This document shows positions 32,832 through 35,139 of a stretch of DNA of 35,139 nucleotides, piece by piece. The DNA is from Romboutsia_C sp015668195 (lineage in GTDB: Bacteria; Bacillota; Clostridia; Peptostreptococcales; Peptostreptococcaceae). Where the stretch lies: assembly GCF_015668195.1 (NCBI RefSeq), contig NZ_JADPFC010000012.1, positions 1 through 35,139 on the forward strand. The letters are read 5' to 3'. The notes beneath the pieces are model-generated. The model worked only from the letters and a program-made list of their open reading frames with translations. It was not told the DNA's origin and did no database searches. Both the position numbers and the translations under genes were made by a program. Positions within the stretch are counted from its first letter, which is position 1. The number at the start of each line of letters is the position of its first letter.

Positions 32832-33088
32832 TGGATGCGATGGGATGGCAAATAGGGGCTGTTTTATTTGGTGTTTCGGCATTAATTATAGCAATATACA
32901 TAGGTAAATTATTGAATGAGGCAACTAAAGTTGTAGGAAAGGTATACAAAATAGTTGATTACAATGAAAGACATATACACGAGACAATAGAAAATGTTGC
33001 CGCTATATCTAAAAATACAGAAGAAATAACTGATTTAGTTGGCAAAGTGGCAGGTATAGCCAAAGTATTTAAATTTATAAAGAGATAA
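32831..33088 (+). CDS. DUF948 family protein
   Basis: An 85-residue protein with one N-terminal membrane helix (about 6-27) followed by a hydrophilic helix typical of DUF948 (NEATKVVGKVYKIVDYNERHIHETIENVAAISKNTEEI). YtxH and DUF948 genes are paired in many Firmicutes; function is unknown but envelope anchoring is likely. Its ATG overlaps the YtxH stop. The rsbV gene begins 22 bases later. Confidence 0.85.
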   Translation: MDAMGWQIGAVLFGVSALIIAIYIGKLLNEATKVVGKVYKIVDYNERHIHETIENVAAISKNTEEITDLVGKVAGIAKVFKFIKR

Positions 33089-33110
33089 TTGCGTATAAGG
33101 AGGTTTATTG

Positions 33111-33428
33111 ATGTCAATAAATATAAATTCAAAGCTAAATGAACAAGAATGTTTCTGGGATATATCATTAGAAGGAGAACTTGATGTTTCTACAGCAGAT
33201 AAGTTAAAAGAACATTTACACAATTTAGCAGATAAAGAATCTTTAGATATGAAAATTAACCTTACAAACTTAGACTATATAGATTCAACTGGTTTAGGTG
33301 TAATGATAGGAGTACTTAAGAAATTAAAAATAAACGGAAAAGAAATATATATATTAAACCCCAAAATCAATGTAAAAAAAATATTTGCAATAACAGGACT
33401 AGATAAAATATTTAAAGTGGAGGGATAA
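33111..33428 (+). CDS. rsbV: Anti-sigma factor antagonist RsbV
   Basis: A STAS-domain protein of 105 residues that, when unphosphorylated, binds RsbW and frees sigma-B. The phosphorylation site is S59 in DYIDSTGLGVMIG. The open frame starts one codon earlier at a TTG (33108), but the ATG at 33111 lies 7 bases after AAGGAGG and is preferred. It is followed by rsbW after 3 bases. It could be confused with SpoIIAA, but the gyrA-side position and the neighbours match the C. difficile sigB operon. No phosphatase (RsbU/RsbZ type) is encoded in the window. Confidence 0.88.
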   Translation: MSININSKLNEQECFWDISLEGELDVSTADKLKEHLHNLADKESLDMKINLTNLDYIDSTGLGVMIGVLKKLKINGKEIYILNPKINVKKIFAITGLDKIFKVEG

Positions 33429-33431
33429 ACG

Positions 33432-33839
33432 TTGGCTTTTGAAACAATAAAGATGGAAATAAGCTCAAATCCTGAGTATGTTGGAATTATAAGATTAACC
33501 ACATCAGGGATAGCTAATAAAATTGGATTTTCGATGGATGATATAGAAGACATAAAAGTTGCTGTATCAGAAGCTTGTACAAATGCTATAAAGCATAGTA
33601 ATGATAATAAATTTTTTATAACTTTTGATATATTAGAAAACGGATTAGCTATAGAAATTGAAGATAAAGGTAAGGGGTACGATGTAGAATCTTTACATCA
33701 ACCAGATCTAAATAATCCAAAGGAAAGTGGGTTAGGATTATTTATAATACAATCATTAATGGATGAAGTTAATATAGAATCTAAAGAAAATAAAGGGACT
33801 ATAATAAAAATGACTAAGTATTTAGGAGTTGGTATTTAA
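33432..33839 (+). CDS. rsbW: Anti-sigma factor and serine kinase RsbW
   Basis: A GHKL-fold serine kinase of 135 residues that sequesters sigma-B and phosphorylates RsbV. The N box SEACTNAIKHS (46-56), G1 box DKGKG (78-82) and G2 box GLGLF (100-104) are intact. The start is TTG at 33432, with GGAGGG in the end of rsbV. The stop overlaps the sigB ATG (TAATG), which keeps anti-sigma and sigma synthesis coupled. SpoIIAB is the alternative; context favours RsbW. Confidence 0.88.
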   Translation: MAFETIKMEISSNPEYVGIIRLTTSGIANKIGFSMDDIEDIKVAVSEACTNAIKHSNDNKFFITFDILENGLAIEIEDKGKGYDVESLHQPDLNNPKESGLGLFIIQSLMDEVNIESKENKGTIIKMTKYLGVGI

Positions 33840-34615
33840 TGAAAAACGTAGCTAATGCTACTAATTACCTAGACATAGATAATAAGGAGCTATTTAAGAT
33901 ATATAGCAAGGATAAAGATAACAAAGAAGTTAGAAATATTCTTATTGAAAAACATCTATATTTAGTAAATTTGTTAGCTAAAAAATATGCAAATAAAGGT
34001 GTAGAATTTGAAGATATATATCAAGTAGCTTCACTAGCATTAATATACGCTATAGATAGGTATGATATAGAAAAAGGGTATGAGTTTTCAAGTTTTGCAA
34101 CCCCTACAATAATAGGTGAGATAAAAAAGTACTTTAGAGATAAAGTATGGACACTTAGAGTACCGAGGCGTGTTCAAGAGTTAAGTAAAAAGATAAGTGA
34201 AGCCAAAGTTATATTAGAACAAGAATATAAAAAACAACCTAGGGTAGAAGAGATTGCAAAATATATAGGGTGTACAGAAGAAGATGTATTAGAGGCAATG
34301 GAAGCATCTTATGGATATCAACCTATATCATTAGATTCATCAAGTAATGATGACTCAGAAGATAAAGATATAACATTGATAGACAAAATTGGACAAGAAG
34401 AAAGTAGTTTTGGAAACATAGAACAACGAGATTTTATAAATAAATTTATGGAAAGTTTAAATGAATTAGAAGTTAAAATATTTAAAGATAGATTTTTCTT
34501 AGATAAAACTCAATCTATGATTGCAAAAGAATTAGAAATCTCTCAAATGACTGTTTCTAGGCTAGAAAGAAAGATAGTCGAAAAGCTTAGAAAAGAATAT
34601 GAAAAGAATTTATAA
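33839..34615 (+). CDS. sigB: RNA polymerase sigma factor SigB
   Basis: A 258-residue sigma-70 family member of the SigB/SigF/SigG type (group 3). Region 2 spans about 35-110 (EDIYQVASLALIYAIDRYD, then FSSFATPTIIGEIKKYFRD and WTLRVPRRVQEL). Region 3 is at about 115-160, and region 4 ends with the helix-turn-helix KTQSMIAKELEISQMTVSRLE. It directs the general stress response under control of RsbV and RsbW. SigF is the main alternative, but spoIIA genes are not usually beside gyrA. No copy of a sigma-B promoter (GTTTAA..GGGTAT type) was seen upstream of this operon, so autoregulation is not evident. Confidence 0.88.
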   Translation: MKNVANATNYLDIDNKELFKIYSKDKDNKEVRNILIEKHLYLVNLLAKKYANKGVEFEDIYQVASLALIYAIDRYDIEKGYEFSSFATPTIIGEIKKYFRDKVWTLRVPRRVQELSKKISEAKVILEQEYKKQPRVEEIAKYIGCTEEDVLEAMEASYGYQPISLDSSSNDDSEDKDITLIDKIGQEESSFGNIEQRDFINKFMESLNELEVKIFKDRFFLDKTQSMIAKELEISQMTVSRLERKIVEKLRKEYEKNL

Positions 34616-34632
34616 AAAATTTAAAAAAAGTA

Positions 34633-34661
34633 TTGACCTACTGTTTATTATATAGTATATT
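34633..34661 (+). promoter_or_regulatory. rRNA operon promoter
   Basis: TTGACC (34633-34638), a 17-base spacer, and TATATT (34656-34661). It is preceded by an A-rich tract (34616-34630) that could act as an UP element. Transcription would start near 34668, about 140 bases before mature 16S rRNA. Confidence 0.8.
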
Positions 34662-34695
34662 ATTACTTGTCCTTAAGAAAAGGGCAAAACGAAAA

Positions 34696-34756
34696 TGAAC
34701 TTTGAAAATTAAACAGTAGGTTAATTTATATAATTAATGATTCTTAAAGAATCGAA
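34696..34756 (+). promoter_or_regulatory. rRNA leader with boxA-like antitermination signal
   Basis: TGAACTTTGAAAATT (34696-34710) resembles the boxA of Bacillus and clostridial rRNA leaders (NusB-NusE binding). A short hairpin GATTCTT-AAA-GAATC (34740-34754) follows and could be a boxB-like element or part of the processing stalk. Assigned by resemblance only. Confidence 0.5.
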
Positions 34757-34807
34757 TACAACCAAGCCAGATATTCAGATAATGATAGTCTGAGCAGGTA
34801 ACAACTT

Positions 34808-35139
<332 letters not shown>

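Noticed and set aside
33111..34615. Reading the three genes as spoIIAA-spoIIAB-sigF
   Set aside because: The proteins are homologous and hard to tell apart by motif, but the position after gyrA-YtxH-DUF948 and before rRNA matches the sigB operon of C. difficile.

Overview
The window is the chromosomal replication-origin region of a low-GC Gram-positive anaerobe of the class Clostridia. Gene order (rpmH-oriC-dnaA-dnaN-S4 protein-recF-gyrB-gyrA-YtxH-DUF948-rsbV-rsbW-sigB-16S rRNA) matches what I know of Clostridioides difficile. The first 330 bases of 16S rRNA look like Peptostreptococcaceae; from memory they resemble Romboutsia, Terrisporobacter, Paeniclostridium or Paraclostridium more than C. 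difficile, but the genus cannot be settled without an alignment.

Left arm (1-23349): every gene lies on the minus strand, pointing away from oriC. From the outer edge inward it holds tRNA-Lys, purA, a small unknown gene, dnaB-rplI-gdpP-DUF2232-MazG-like, the S6-SSB-S18 operon, a PLP aminotransferase, a group linked to selenium and sulfur handling (DUF951, DUF3343, yedF and a class V aminotransferase, with an XRE-TPR regulator among them), the segregation genes parB-parA and noc, the tRNA and rRNA modification genes rsmG-mnmG-mnmE, and the rpmH-rnpA-yidD-yidC-jag operon.

Origin (23350-25586): DnaA boxes flank dnaA on both sides, so the origin is bipartite. The dnaA-dnaN gap carries a recognisable unwinding module: tandem DnaA boxes, a short GC-rich spacer, six DnaA-trios and an AT-rich stretch. 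A further perfect DnaA box fills the spacer between the dnaN Shine-Dalgarno sequence and its TTG start.

Right arm (24027-35139): every gene lies on the plus strand. dnaA, dnaN, S4 protein, recF, gyrB and gyrA are followed by a terminator, two small envelope-type proteins, the sigma-B partner-switching module, and the promoter, leader and 5' end of an rRNA operon.

Most of this is conserved core genome, and I see no mobile element, CRISPR array or defence system. The least expected feature is a second dense DnaA-box cluster (2279-2409) just past the end of dnaB, about 21 kb from oriC. A 13/16 match to the parS palindrome upstream of mnmG comes next. Several start codons were moved from the longest open frame to one that fits a Shine-Dalgarno sequence (purA, rpsR, parA, mnmG, mnmE, dnaN, rsbV).
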